A stretch of 64,000 nucleotides of DNA from Subdoligranulum variabile (GTDB lineage: Bacteria; Bacillota; Clostridia; Oscillospirales; Ruminococcaceae). Position numbers and translations under genes: made by a program. The notes beneath the pieces were generated by a model. That model was not told the DNA's origin. It searched no databases and saw only the letters and a program-made list of their open reading frames with translations. Below, one piece after another: positions 17,130 to 25,400 of this stretch. The stretch lies in NCBI RefSeq assembly GCF_025152575.1, contig NZ_CP102293.1, positions 1-64,000 on the forward strand. Reading direction: 5' to 3'. How positions within the stretch are numbered: position 1 is the stretch's first letter; the number at the start of each line of letters is the position of its first letter.

Positions 17130-17573
17130 CGCGGTTTCCCTCCCTTCCTTTGCTATGGGGGTATCTTATCGCCTAAACCTAACACCTTTTGATACATTTA
17201 AATAAAAAATTTATATTTCATAAAAGAAGGTGCCTTTCTGCAGACACAGAAATAAAAAAACACCGTCCTCAGGTACTATCAACGCAAGTCCGCAAGTCGA
17301 TAATTCCCGAAAGATGGCGTTTTTTATAATATATTGTCGAACAAAAAAAGAGTGCCAACCGCATCGCGATCAGCACTCTTCTTTAGATTTATTTTAATTT
17401 GTATCTTTCTTTTAAAAAACAGTTTTTTATCTTTCAATATTCCTTTTCCCCGTAGGTAGAGGTTTTTATAAAACAGCGCAACTCAAATTTATCTACGCTC
17501 AGATCCCCCATATACGGACAACGGTAATATTTTTGAGTTGGCCGTCGACTTGCAGATTCACAAGCATTCCCAC
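17130..17573. other. AT-rich intergenic region
   Basis: No gene is supported. It contains a terminator hairpin at 17348-17380 and an AT-rich stretch (17180-17240) that may hold the HTH gene's promoter. Confidence 0.5.
17342..17385. terminator. Terminator after the rhamnose operon
   Basis: AAGAGTGC pairs with GCACTCTT, flanked by A- and T-runs on both sides, so it can act for the minus-strand rhamnose operon that ends at 17574. Confidence 0.65.
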
Positions 17574-18722
17574 TTACAGCTGGCTCTTATAGAGTTCCTT
17601 GATCTCCTCTACGCTGGTGTCGCGTGGGTTGCCCGGGCAGCAGGCATCGGCAAAGGCGGACTCAGCCAGGAACTGGATGTCCTCCTCCTTCAGGATGCCC
17701 TGGAGGTTCGAGGGGATGCCCACATCGGCACTGAGCTTCTTCACGGCGGCGATGGTAGCGTCGGCGGCCTCGGCATCGCTCATGGCGTCGATGCCTTCCA
17801 CGCCCATGGCCTTGCCGACGGCACGATAGCGCTCACCGGCCACGCTCTTGTTGTACTCCAGGCCCACCGGCAGCAGGATGGCGCAGGCCACGCCGTGGGG
17901 GGTGTCGTACAGAGCAGACAGGCCGTGAGCCATGCTGTGCACGATTCCCAGGCCCACGTTGGAGAAGCCCATACCGGCGATGTACTGGCCCAGGGCCATG
18001 CCCTCGCGGCCCTCCGGGGTGTTCTGGACGGCGCCGCGCAGATTTTCGCTGATCAGGCGGATGGCTTCCAGATGGAACATATCGGAGATGGTGCAGTGGC
18101 CCTTGGTGATGTAGCCCTCAATGGCATGGGTCAGGGCATCCATACCGGTGGCGGCGGTCAAGCCCTTGGGCATGGAAGCCATCATGTCAGGATCGACAAC
18201 GGCAACCTCGGGGATGTCGTTGGTATCCACACAGACGAACTTGCGCTTCTTCTCCACGTCGGTGATGACGTAGTTGATAGTGACCTCGGCAGCGGTGCCA
18301 GCGGTGGTAGGCACAGCGATGGTGAAGACAGCATGCTTCTTGGTGGGGGCCACGCCCTCCAGGCTGCGCACGTCGGCAAACTCAGGGTTGTTGATGATGA
18401 TGCCGATGGCCTTGGCGGTGTCCATGGAGGAGCCACCGCCGATGGTGACGATGCAGTCGGCCTGGGCCTCCTGGAAAGCCTTTACGCCGTCCTGGACGTT
18501 CTGGATGGTAGGGTTGGGCTTGATCTCACTGTAGAGGGCATAGGCGAAGCCAGCAACCTCCAGCAGATCGGTGACCTTCTTGGTTACGCCGAACTTCACC
18601 AGGTCGGGGTCAGAGCAGACAAAGGCTTTCTTGTAGCCACGGGAAGTCAGCTCGGGAACGATGTTTTCGATGGCACCGTGGCCGTGGTAGGAAATGGTGT
18701 TCAGAACGATGCGGGATACCAT
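17574..18722 (-). CDS. fucO: Lactaldehyde reductase (iron-dependent alcohol dehydrogenase)
   Basis: 382 residues, the length of FucO. It reduces L-lactaldehyde from rhamnulose-1-P cleavage to L-1,2-propanediol, regenerating NAD in anaerobic rhamnose breakdown. The NAD-binding GGGSSMDTAKA is at 95-105. The iron ligands fit those known for FucO: D195 and H199 in GMDALTHAIEGY, H262 in VHSMAHGLSALYDTPHG, and H276. AAGGAG precedes the ATG. It is the last gene of the rhamnose operon, about 70 bp after the aldolase. Confidence 0.93.
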   Translation of the reverse strand: MVSRIVLNTISYHGHGAIENIVPELTSRGYKKAFVCSDPDLVKFGVTKKVTDLLEVAGFAYALYSEIKPNPTIQNVQDGVKAFQEAQADCIVTIGGGSSMDTAKAIGIIINNPEFADVRSLEGVAPTKKHAVFTIAVPTTAGTAAEVTINYVITDVEKKRKFVCVDTNDIPEVAVVDPDMMASMPKGLTAATGMDALTHAIEGYITKGHCTISDMFHLEAIRLISENLRGAVQNTPEGREGMALGQYIAGMGFSNVGLGIVHSMAHGLSALYDTPHGVACAILLPVGLEYNKSVAGERYRAVGKAMGVEGIDAMSDAEAADATIAAVKKLSADVGIPSNLQGILKEEDIQFLAESAFADACCPGNPRDTSVEEIKELYKSQL

Positions 18723-18791
18723 AATGATGCACTCCTTTTTGATGGGTTGAAAATGATTGATTAAACTCTCCTATGGGAGTTATAACGGAAC

Positions 18792-19619
18792 TTAATTGAG
18801 AAAATTCTCATTAAGGGTGACGCCGAAGTCCCGGGCGATGGCACGCAGATCGTCGTCCTCGATGGTCTGGCGGATCAGGCCGCCGCCCATGGAGAGCACC
18901 TTGACGTAAACTTCGGCGCTCTTCTCAATGGTATGGGCCAGACCGAAGGTGGTGTCGTAGTCGGGGCCGGAGGCAAACAGGCCGTGCTGGGCCCAGATGG
19001 CGGCCTGGTAGATCTTCATCTTCTCGCTGGTGGCCATGGCGATGTCAGCGCCGCCCGGCACCATCCAGGGGCATACGCCCACGCCCTCGGGGAAGACCAC
19101 GGGGCACTCGGTGGCGCTCTGCCACAGAGCGCGGCTGAAGGCACGGTCGGTGAGCGGCAGGATGTAGGTCAGGGCAATGACGTTGGTGGCGTGGCAGTGG
19201 TAGATGACCCGGTTGGCGCCGTTGGTGGCGGCCTTGCGCACGCTGTGGTTCATGAAGTGGCTGGGGAATTCGCTGGTGGGCTTGGCGCCGTCGGCCAGAC
19301 CCCAGACGATGCGCCAGCTGTCCCCGGCGGCGTTGATCTCCACAATGCCGATGGAGTGGATGGGATCGGGTTCCACGTTGCGGAAGTACTTGCCGGAACC
19401 GGTGGTGATGAAATATTCCCCGGCCAGGTTGTCCGCCTGGACACCCATCTTCACCCATTCCCGGGGCGTCTCGTCAAAGTAGGGACGGCAGGCGGCCACG
19501 TCCTCCTCGGTCATGCGGTAGGTCAGGTTGCCGCCGTTGCGCTCGTGCCAGCCCTGCAGCCAGCCGTCGTTGCACATCCGGATAAAGCCTTTGACACAGG
19601 GGATGTCATAGATTTCCAT
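18792..19619 (-). CDS. rhaD: L-rhamnulose-1-phosphate aldolase
   Basis: About 275 residues, a zinc-dependent class II aldolase that splits rhamnulose-1-phosphate into dihydroxyacetone phosphate and L-lactaldehyde. It shows GWHERNGGNLTYR near residue 25 (substrate phosphate site), the metal-binding HCHATN near 140, and WAQHGLFASG near 210, all typical of RhaD rather than the shorter FucA. Two in-frame ATGs lie six bases apart; the second (19619) has better spacing to AAAGGAA. It sits between the isomerase and the lactaldehyde reductase. Confidence 0.92.
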   Translation of the reverse strand: MEIYDIPCVKGFIRMCNDGWLQGWHERNGGNLTYRMTEEDVAACRPYFDETPREWVKMGVQADNLAGEYFITTGSGKYFRNVEPDPIHSIGIVEINAAGDSWRIVWGLADGAKPTSEFPSHFMNHSVRKAATNGANRVIYHCHATNVIALTYILPLTDRAFSRALWQSATECPVVFPEGVGVCPWMVPGGADIAMATSEKMKIYQAAIWAQHGLFASGPDYDTTFGLAHTIEKSAEVYVKVLSMGGGLIRQTIEDDDLRAIARDFGVTLNENFLN

Positions 19620-19661
19620 ATTCATGTTCCTTTCTGTATAAATCTGTCTTAAGAAGTGGGA

Positions 19662-21086
19662 TCAGCGGGTGATTACATCCACCGGCACATTGAAGATTTT
19701 GGCAACCTTCAGGATGGTGTCGATGTGGCGGCCGCAGGCGGCAGCCATATGGTGGGTGGGGCCGGCCTCGCTCCAGCGGTTGACGAACTCCCGGGCACCG
19801 CAGGCAAAGCGGGTGCGCATATTGGTGTCGCCGAAGGTGAAGATGGGGCCTTCCTCGTTGATGCCCTCGGCCACCACAAACTTGAAGTGGCCGTCCTTGT
19901 CCTGGGTGATGCCCAGGTAGGTCACGGGACCCAGATGGGGGTAGAACTGGGTCAGGTAACCGCCGCCGGTCTTGCCGTGGAAGACCGGCACGATCTTCAT
20001 GGTGGGCTTTTTGGCCGAGATGGCTGCGTCGCCGGAGCCGGAATGGCCGATGATGCAGATGTCCTTGTCAAAGTCGATGGAATACATCTCGGACAGCTGG
20101 CCCTGGCCGGAAATCGTCTTGAGAATGGACATGGCCATGGCCACCTTGATGTCCCCCTCCACGGCGCAGGCGACGCCCTGCTTGATGAGCATCGAGAAGG
20201 CAGGAATCAGCATGGAGTCCAGCACCCCCGCCTTGCCCTGGGCAAAGCCGTCATAGTGGGAGGCGATGAAGGCGATCTTCTCGTCCTTGACCCACTGCTC
20301 AAAAGCCACCACGTAGCGGGCCATCTCCCAGACCTTTTCCACCGTGCCGCCGCCCTCGATGTCGAAGGTGTCGAGGATCTCCTCGGCCTTGGCGCGGATG
20401 ACCGCCTCGTCGGTGACGTTGTCAGCAATGGCCCACATCTTCTCCCAGTCAAACTGTTTGGTGTAGAGCCACATCCGGTGGTAGAGGTTGGTCTCGTCGA
20501 TGTAGAGGTCCATCATGCCGGGGTAGGGACGGCCGATCTGGGCCAGATTGGTGTCCCGGAAACGGCGGCGCACCTGGGCGGCCTTGCACCAGTCGTTGAT
20601 CTCGGCCTGGACGGTGGGGTCACCGCCCTCCACCACGCCGGTGATCACCGCATGGCGCTTGCCGGCCCGCTCCAGGTCGGCCACCATCTCGCCCACGGCG
20701 CCGCAGGCGTAGAGCTCACCCAGCCACTTGGCGGTGTCGGTGTGCTCGTAGTCGGGGGCGCGCAGCTTCTGGACGTTCACCAGCACCACCGGCACATCCA
20801 GGTCCCGCACGGCGGGCAGCATGTTGTAGGAGGTGGCGTAGGTCAGCAGCTGCAGAATCACCAGGTCCACGTCGGCGGCGCGGAACTTGTCCCCGGCCGC
20901 CTGGCTCAGCTCCTTGGTGGTCACGATGCCGCCGTCCACCAGTTCTACGGTGTCGGGAATCATGGTTTTGAACTGCTCATACTGGGCCTGGAATTCCGGC
21001 ACCAGACTGGGGAACTGGGGCAGATAGGCGCCCAGGGCAATGGCGAACACGCCTACCCGGGCTTTGGTTTCCACTAACATGCTCAT
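19662..21086 (-). CDS. AraA/FucI-superfamily sugar isomerase, probable L-rhamnose isomerase of this operon
   Basis: 474 residues of the L-arabinose/L-fucose isomerase superfamily: an N-terminal Rossmann-like region (GVFAIALGAYLPQFP, VDLVILQLLTYATSYN), a central domain with conserved acidic residues (EGDIKVAMAM near 315) and C-terminal FRMRTRF-like and THHMAAACGRH segments. It is not the TIM-barrel RhaA. Because it starts inside the stop codon of rhamnulokinase (ATGA overlap) and is followed by rhaD and fucO, and no rhaA is present, it probably converts L-rhamnose to L-rhamnulose. An arabinose or fucose substrate remains possible. AAGGAGG lies upstream. Confidence 0.8.
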   Translation of the reverse strand: MSMLVETKARVGVFAIALGAYLPQFPSLVPEFQAQYEQFKTMIPDTVELVDGGIVTTKELSQAAGDKFRAADVDLVILQLLTYATSYNMLPAVRDLDVPVVLVNVQKLRAPDYEHTDTAKWLGELYACGAVGEMVADLERAGKRHAVITGVVEGGDPTVQAEINDWCKAAQVRRRFRDTNLAQIGRPYPGMMDLYIDETNLYHRMWLYTKQFDWEKMWAIADNVTDEAVIRAKAEEILDTFDIEGGGTVEKVWEMARYVVAFEQWVKDEKIAFIASHYDGFAQGKAGVLDSMLIPAFSMLIKQGVACAVEGDIKVAMAMSILKTISGQGQLSEMYSIDFDKDICIIGHSGSGDAAISAKKPTMKIVPVFHGKTGGGYLTQFYPHLGPVTYLGITQDKDGHFKFVVAEGINEEGPIFTFGDTNMRTRFACGAREFVNRWSEAGPTHHMAAACGRHIDTILKVAKIFNVPVDVITR

Positions 21087-22549
21087 TGGGGAAGAACCTC
21101 CTTGATATCAAAACTTTCACGGATACTTTGTCTTGCGGTGACCAGGCCGGCAAATTCGCCGCCGTGAATCATCTGAACGGTCAGGTTACCGATGGCCGTG
21201 CCCTCCACCGGGCCGGCGTACACCGGCAGACCGGTGACGGCGGCGGTCATGCGGTTGAGGTAGTTGTCCTGGCAGCCGCCGCCCACGATGTTGATGCTGG
21301 TGTAGGTCTTGCCGGTCAGTTCGGAAAGGCCGGCGATGGCGTTCTTGTAGCACAGGGTCAGGCTGCGGTAGACGCACTGCATCAGCTGGCCCACCGTCTG
21401 GGGCACAGGCTGGCCGCTCCCGGCGCAGGCGTCCTGCACGGCGGTGATCATGCTGGCCGGGGCCAGGAAGGCATCGTCGTTGGCGTTAACCACCGACGGG
21501 AAATCGGCGGCGCTTTCGGCGGCGGCAATCAGGTCGGGGAAGCTCCACTGCTTCTCCCCTGCCTGCACATCCAGGGTCCATGCGACCCGGGTCTTGCCGG
21601 CCACGTAGTCCACCCCGTTGAGTTCCCGCCGGATGGACTGGATCATCCACAGACCCATGATGTTCTTCAGATACCGGAACCGGTACCAGGCGCCGCCCTC
21701 GTTGGTGAAGTTCTGGACGCGGCTCTCCTCGGTGGTGATGGGGGCTTCATTCTCCACCCCCAGCAGGCTCCAGGTGCCGCTGGACAGATACACCGCCCGG
21801 TCATCCCGGGCCGGCACCGCCAGGAAGGCCGAGCCGGTGTCGTGGGTGGCGGGCAGAATGACGGTGGTCTGGAAGCCCACTTCGGCGGCGATCTCCTCTT
21901 TCAGAGGCCCCACCACCGTGCCGGGCATAGACAGGGGGCCGAACAGCCGCCGGGGCAGGCCCAGGGTGTCCAGCAGTTCCCGGTCCCAGGTCTTTTTAGC
22001 CGCGTTGACCAGGTTGGTGCTGCTGGCGTTGGTGTATTCCTGCTTCTGCACGCCGGTGAGCAGATAATTGAAGTAGTCCGGAATCATAAGCAGGCTGTGG
22101 GCCGCTTCCAGCTGTTCGGGGTGCTCTTTTTGCAGCGCCGCCAGCTGATAGATGGTGTTGAACAGCTGCTTCTGGATGCCGGTGCGGGCATAGAGCTCGG
22201 CGGGGCTGATCTTGGCCTCCACCAGTTTGTCGGCACCCTCGGTACGGCTGTCGCGGTAGGCCACCGCGTCGCCCACCGGCGCCCCGTCCTTGTCCAGCAG
22301 TACAAAGTCCACAGCCCAAGTATCAATGCCCACCGTGGTGGGGACCTTGCCCAGCGCCTTGCAGGCTTTCAGTCCGCCCAGAATGCCCTGCCACAGATTG
22401 TCCATGTCCCAGCAGTCGTGGCCGTTCTTGCGGATCTGCCGGTTTTCGAACCGGTATGCTTCCTCCAGCACCATCCGCCCCTCTTTCAAATGCCCCAGAA
22501 TGAGGCGACCTGACGATGCGCCGATATCGATTGCAAGATAATACCGCAC
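21083..22549 (-). CDS. rhaB: Rhamnulokinase
   Basis: A FGGY-family sugar kinase of about 488 residues that phosphorylates L-rhamnulose to rhamnulose-1-phosphate. It has YYLAIDIGASSGRLILG at the N-terminus, GIDTWAVDFVLLD near 80, THDTGSAFLAVPA near 245 and YLSSGTWSLLGVE near 260, typical of RhaB, and a C-terminal NIVGGGCQDNYLNRMTA ATP site. A GTG at 22549 with AAGGGGAG upstream is preferred over a GTG ten codons earlier, since kinases of this family start at this strand. It overlaps the isomerase gene by four bases and is first of the four catabolic genes. Confidence 0.93.
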   Translation of the reverse strand: MRYYLAIDIGASSGRLILGHLKEGRMVLEEAYRFENRQIRKNGHDCWDMDNLWQGILGGLKACKALGKVPTTVGIDTWAVDFVLLDKDGAPVGDAVAYRDSRTEGADKLVEAKISPAELYARTGIQKQLFNTIYQLAALQKEHPEQLEAAHSLLMIPDYFNYLLTGVQKQEYTNASSTNLVNAAKKTWDRELLDTLGLPRRLFGPLSMPGTVVGPLKEEIAAEVGFQTTVILPATHDTGSAFLAVPARDDRAVYLSSGTWSLLGVENEAPITTEESRVQNFTNEGGAWYRFRYLKNIMGLWMIQSIRRELNGVDYVAGKTRVAWTLDVQAGEKQWSFPDLIAAAESAADFPSVVNANDDAFLAPASMITAVQDACAGSGQPVPQTVGQLMQCVYRSLTLCYKNAIAGLSELTGKTYTSINIVGGGCQDNYLNRMTAAVTGLPVYAGPVEGTAIGNLTVQMIHGGEFAGLVTARQSIRESFDIKEVLPQ

Positions 22550-22609
22550 TTCCTGCAGCTCCCCTTCCTGTTTTTTCACTGGTATCAGTATACCGGCAGA
22601 GGTCTAAAA

Positions 22610-22649
22610 AAATAAGCGCGTGATTTACAATAAAATCACGCGCTTATTT
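22610..22649. terminator. 17-bp perfect hairpin between araC-type regulator and rhaB
   Basis: AAATAAGCGCGTGATTT pairs completely with AAATCACGCGCTTATTT, and T-rich tails follow on both sides. It terminates the regulator transcript, so rhaB needs its own promoter. A TATACT box lies at about 22585-22590 on the minus strand. Confidence 0.75.
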
Positions 22650-22662
22650 AAGTAATTTTTCC

Positions 22663-23637
22663 TCAATTATCGGAATTGCACAAATGATCCCGGTATTCTT
22701 TCGGCGTTATGCCAAAGGCTTTTTTATAAATACCGTAAAAATAACTGGTGGTGTCATACCCCACGGACTCGGCTATCGCCTGCACGGGCAGCCTGGTGGT
22801 GCGCAGCAGCTGCTGGGCCCGGTCCAAACGTTTCTGCTGCAGCAGTTCCTTGAAGGTATTACCAGTTGCCTGCCGGATCAGGGCGCTCAGGTAGGGAAGC
22901 GAAACATGGAACCGCTCCGCCACATGGGACAGGCTGGCATCGCGGCAGTTATCCTCAATTTCGCGTAGTGCCGCCAGCACAAGCGGGCTTCCCTGCCCCG
23001 GTTCGCCCTGCACTTCGATACATTCATGGTGGTTCAGCAAGTCCAGCATCAGCATCGCCATGCGCAGTTGATTGGCGCCACGGGTCCCAGGTTCATTGTG
23101 CAAAAGGCTCCAGACCATGCTTTCCACCAAATTCTGGACCGGAAGCAGTTCTGCGGTATGGCAGACCAGATGGGAAATCTCCGCACCGCCGTTTTTCAGC
23201 GTTCCCAGCAAAAAACGTCCCAAAAGATTGGAAGTTCCCACAATCTGAAAAGCATAGTCAAAAAATTGGGGCAGCACAATGAAGTTCACCGCTACATCCC
23301 CAGCCTCCGCTCTTTGGATGGCGTGGCTGGCCTGCTGATTCAGAAACAACAGCTCTCCCGCCTGCAGATGCACCGGCGTACCGCCGCCGATGAGGTGGGT
23401 TGTCTGACCGGCGCACATATACATGATCTCCACATAGTTGTGGCTGTGACGGGGAAAGGCTACGAACCGGGTATGGGGGCGTATGGTGATGAGCTGGCCC
23501 TGGCGCAGCAGCTTGGCCGCATCGATCTCAAACCCATGGCCGGAGGCATACAATGTCCGGTCTAGCGGTTCCCCATCCCGCAGTTTCTGCTCTTCCGATG
23601 TAATGTGGGACAATGTGTTCAGAATTTCTGTATCCAT
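22663..23637 (-). CDS. AraC family regulator, likely controlling rhamnose genes
   Basis: 324 residues with an N-terminal cupin sensing domain (RHSHNYVEIMYMCAGQTTHLI near 63-83) and a C-terminal double helix-turn-helix (LSHVAERFHVSLPYLSALIRQATG and VQAIAESVGYDTTSYFYGIYKKAFGITPKEYR). It lies upstream of rhaB on the same strand, separated by a terminator, and 47 bp downstream of the broken GH3 gene. Position suggests it activates rhaB and following genes in response to rhamnose; the ligand is inferred. Confidence 0.88.
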   Translation of the reverse strand: MDTEILNTLSHITSEEQKLRDGEPLDRTLYASGHGFEIDAAKLLRQGQLITIRPHTRFVAFPRHSHNYVEIMYMCAGQTTHLIGGGTPVHLQAGELLFLNQQASHAIQRAEAGDVAVNFIVLPQFFDYAFQIVGTSNLLGRFLLGTLKNGGAEISHLVCHTAELLPVQNLVESMVWSLLHNEPGTRGANQLRMAMLMLDLLNHHECIEVQGEPGQGSPLVLAALREIEDNCRDASLSHVAERFHVSLPYLSALIRQATGNTFKELLQQKRLDRAQQLLRTTRLPVQAIAESVGYDTTSYFYGIYKKAFGITPKEYRDHLCNSDN

Positions 23638-23684
23638 AGTTTGCTTCTGGTCTCTTTTATCCGTATTCAGACGTACGTTCTCTT

Positions 23685-23858
23685 TTACCCGTTCAGTCCT
23701 TCCAACATTCCTTTGAGTTGTTCTTCCGTTAAAACACCAAAGGAAACCAGTGTTCCCAATGTCATTCCCTCCAGCATACGGGAGGCGCCTTCGGTATCAC
23801 CGGCAGAGGCCTGTCCTGCCGCTGCTTCCGCCAGCCGCTGCAGGATCGGGCCAAACAC
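23685..23858 (-). pseudogene. 3' end of the GH3 beta-glucosidase gene, cut off by IS110
   Basis: 58 codons (VFGPILQRLAEAAAG...LEGMTLGTLVSFGVLTEEQLKGMLEGLNG, then stop) match the alpha-helical tail that closes many clostridial GH3 enzymes. The segment lies directly against the IS110 left end. Joining its sequence with one copy of the core GG to the GH3 gene at 25412 restores an open frame reading STLADVVSDP-VFGPILQ. It has no start of its own and is not expected to be translated. Confidence 0.85.
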
Positions 23859-23870
23859 GGCGGCTCCTTG

Positions 23871-24090
23871 TATTATAGAGTAGTAGTTATTAGAGCCCCT
23901 CTCCAAGGGCTGTGCTACACTGTAAGGGATGCTGTGGATTGGTTGGCGGCTCCTACCACAAGATGGTTCACGAAAGGTTCCAACCACAGCCCCTTACAAT
24001 TTTGTTAATCAGTTAAATACCGCCAGACGGTTTATGTGGAACAAGGCTACAAAAGTAAGGTGTACTGTGGATGCAGCATCACATATTTTC
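23871..24090 (+). ncRNA. Candidate bridge RNA of IS110 copy 2
   Basis: The untranslated leader folds into two hairpins. A short one is at 23893-23917 (AGCCC/GGGCT). A long one pairs 23922-23937 (GTAAGGG, GCTGTGG) with 23980-23997 (CCAACCACAGC, CCCTTAC), enclosing about 40 bases. The enclosed loop contains GGCGGCTCCT at 23945-23954, a copy of the element's own left terminus. In known IS110 bridge RNAs a loop carries donor-end sequence, so this fits a donor-binding loop. RNA ends are approximate. The same structure is present in copy 1 at 7904-7979. Confidence 0.5.
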
Positions 24091-24106
24091 TCTGGAGGTA
24101 TTTGTT

Positions 24107-25288
24107 ATGGTAGTTTCTGTTGGCATTGATGTCTCAAAAAACAAGCATGATTGCTTCATTGTAAGCTCAGAGGGTGAAGTCCTGGCGGATGTTTTTACTA
24201 TCCCTAACAACATGGACGGTTTTTATGCTCTACTGGAAAAAATTCGAGCTTGTACTACACCGCAGGACAAAATAAAAGTAGGGCTTGAGGCAACCGGGCA
24301 TTACAGCTACAACATTCTTGGGTTTCTTCTGGACAACGGTCTGGCCACCTATGTCTTGAATCCCTTACGCACGAATCTCTACCGGAAAAGTCTCAGCCTG
24401 CGAAAGACCAAGACCGACCGTGTAGATGCTCGAACCATTGCTGCTATGCTGTTATCCGATGTGGGCCTCAAACCCTACACGAATACAGCATATCACAACG
24501 AGGAACTAAAGTCACTCACCAGATACCGTTTTGACAAGGTGAAAGAACGAGCAAAGCTGAAAAGCTCAATTTCCAGACTGGTTTGCATTCTCTTCCCTGA
24601 ACTGGAGAAGCTGGTGTCCTCTCTCCATTTGGCGACTGTCTACGCTCTGCTGGAAGAGTTTCCAGGTTCCAAACAGATTGCCAAGGCACACCTGACAAGG
24701 CTCAAAACCCTTTTGGGGAACGCCTCCAAAGGTCGCTACGGTCGGGATATGGCTGTTACTATCCGGAGCGCTGCTCAGAATTCTGTTGGGTCCTGTATGC
24801 CTGCCAAATCCCTGGAATTGCAACATACCATCCGGCTTATCCGTGAATTGGATGCTGAGATCGCTGAAATCGAGGCTGAAATTGAGACAATGATGGACAA
24901 GATACAGTCTCCCATTACAACTATCCCTGGCATGGGCTTTCGTATGGCTGCCATGATTCTTGCTGAAATCGGCGACTTCTCTCGGTTTGAGTCACCGGAC
25001 AAATTATTGGCCTACGCCGGAATGTCGCCTTCTACTTACCAGTCCGGGCAGCTCAAAAATTGCTATCCCCACATGGAGAAGCGTGGCTCTCGATACTTAC
25101 GCTACGCTCTTTACAACGCAGCCAAGTATGTATGTCACTGGGACCCAACCTTTGCTGCTTACCTTGCTAAGAAAAGAGATGAAGGCAAACACTACAATGT
25201 CGCACTTTCTCATGCCACCAAAAAGTTAGTTCGTCTGCTGTTTGCCCTGGAAAGATCCAGACAGCCTTATTGCAGCTTGGCGGCCTAA
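24107..25288 (+). CDS. IS110-family transposase (DEDD/serine recombinase)
   Basis: 393 residues. The N-terminal RuvC-like DEDD domain shows GIDVSKNKHD (Asp7), LEATGHYSYN and KTDRVDARTIA. The C-terminal Transposase_20 domain has TIPGMGFRMAAMILAEIGDFSRF and AYAGMSPSTYQSGQ with the presumed catalytic serine, then RGSRYLRYALYNAA. A GGAGG site precedes the ATG. Such enzymes are guided by an RNA from the element's untranslated end. The first 210 residues equal those of the broken copy at 8089. Confidence 0.95.
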   Translation: MVVSVGIDVSKNKHDCFIVSSEGEVLADVFTIPNNMDGFYALLEKIRACTTPQDKIKVGLEATGHYSYNILGFLLDNGLATYVLNPLRTNLYRKSLSLRKTKTDRVDARTIAAMLLSDVGLKPYTNTAYHNEELKSLTRYRFDKVKERAKLKSSISRLVCILFPELEKLVSSLHLATVYALLEEFPGSKQIAKAHLTRLKTLLGNASKGRYGRDMAVTIRSAAQNSVGSCMPAKSLELQHTIRLIRELDAEIAEIEAEIETMMDKIQSPITTIPGMGFRMAAMILAEIGDFSRFESPDKLLAYAGMSPSTYQSGQLKNCYPHMEKRGSRYLRYALYNAAKYVCHWDPTFAAYLAKKRDEGKHYNVALSHATKKLVRLLFALERSRQPYCSLAA

Positions 25289-25400
25289 TTCCATCTTGTT
25301 AGCCTACGCCGGGGTCCCTACGGACCTCTGCTTTGCTATACCTTTCTTGAACTATCTCTTTTCACCACCACCATTCATTTTTGGGGTTGACTTTTAATAG

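Noticed and set aside
17538..22513. Long plus-strand open frames opposite the rhamnose operon
   Set aside because: They are GC-rich antisense shadows of recognised genes, without ribosome sites and with low-complexity Gly/His/Val-rich translations.
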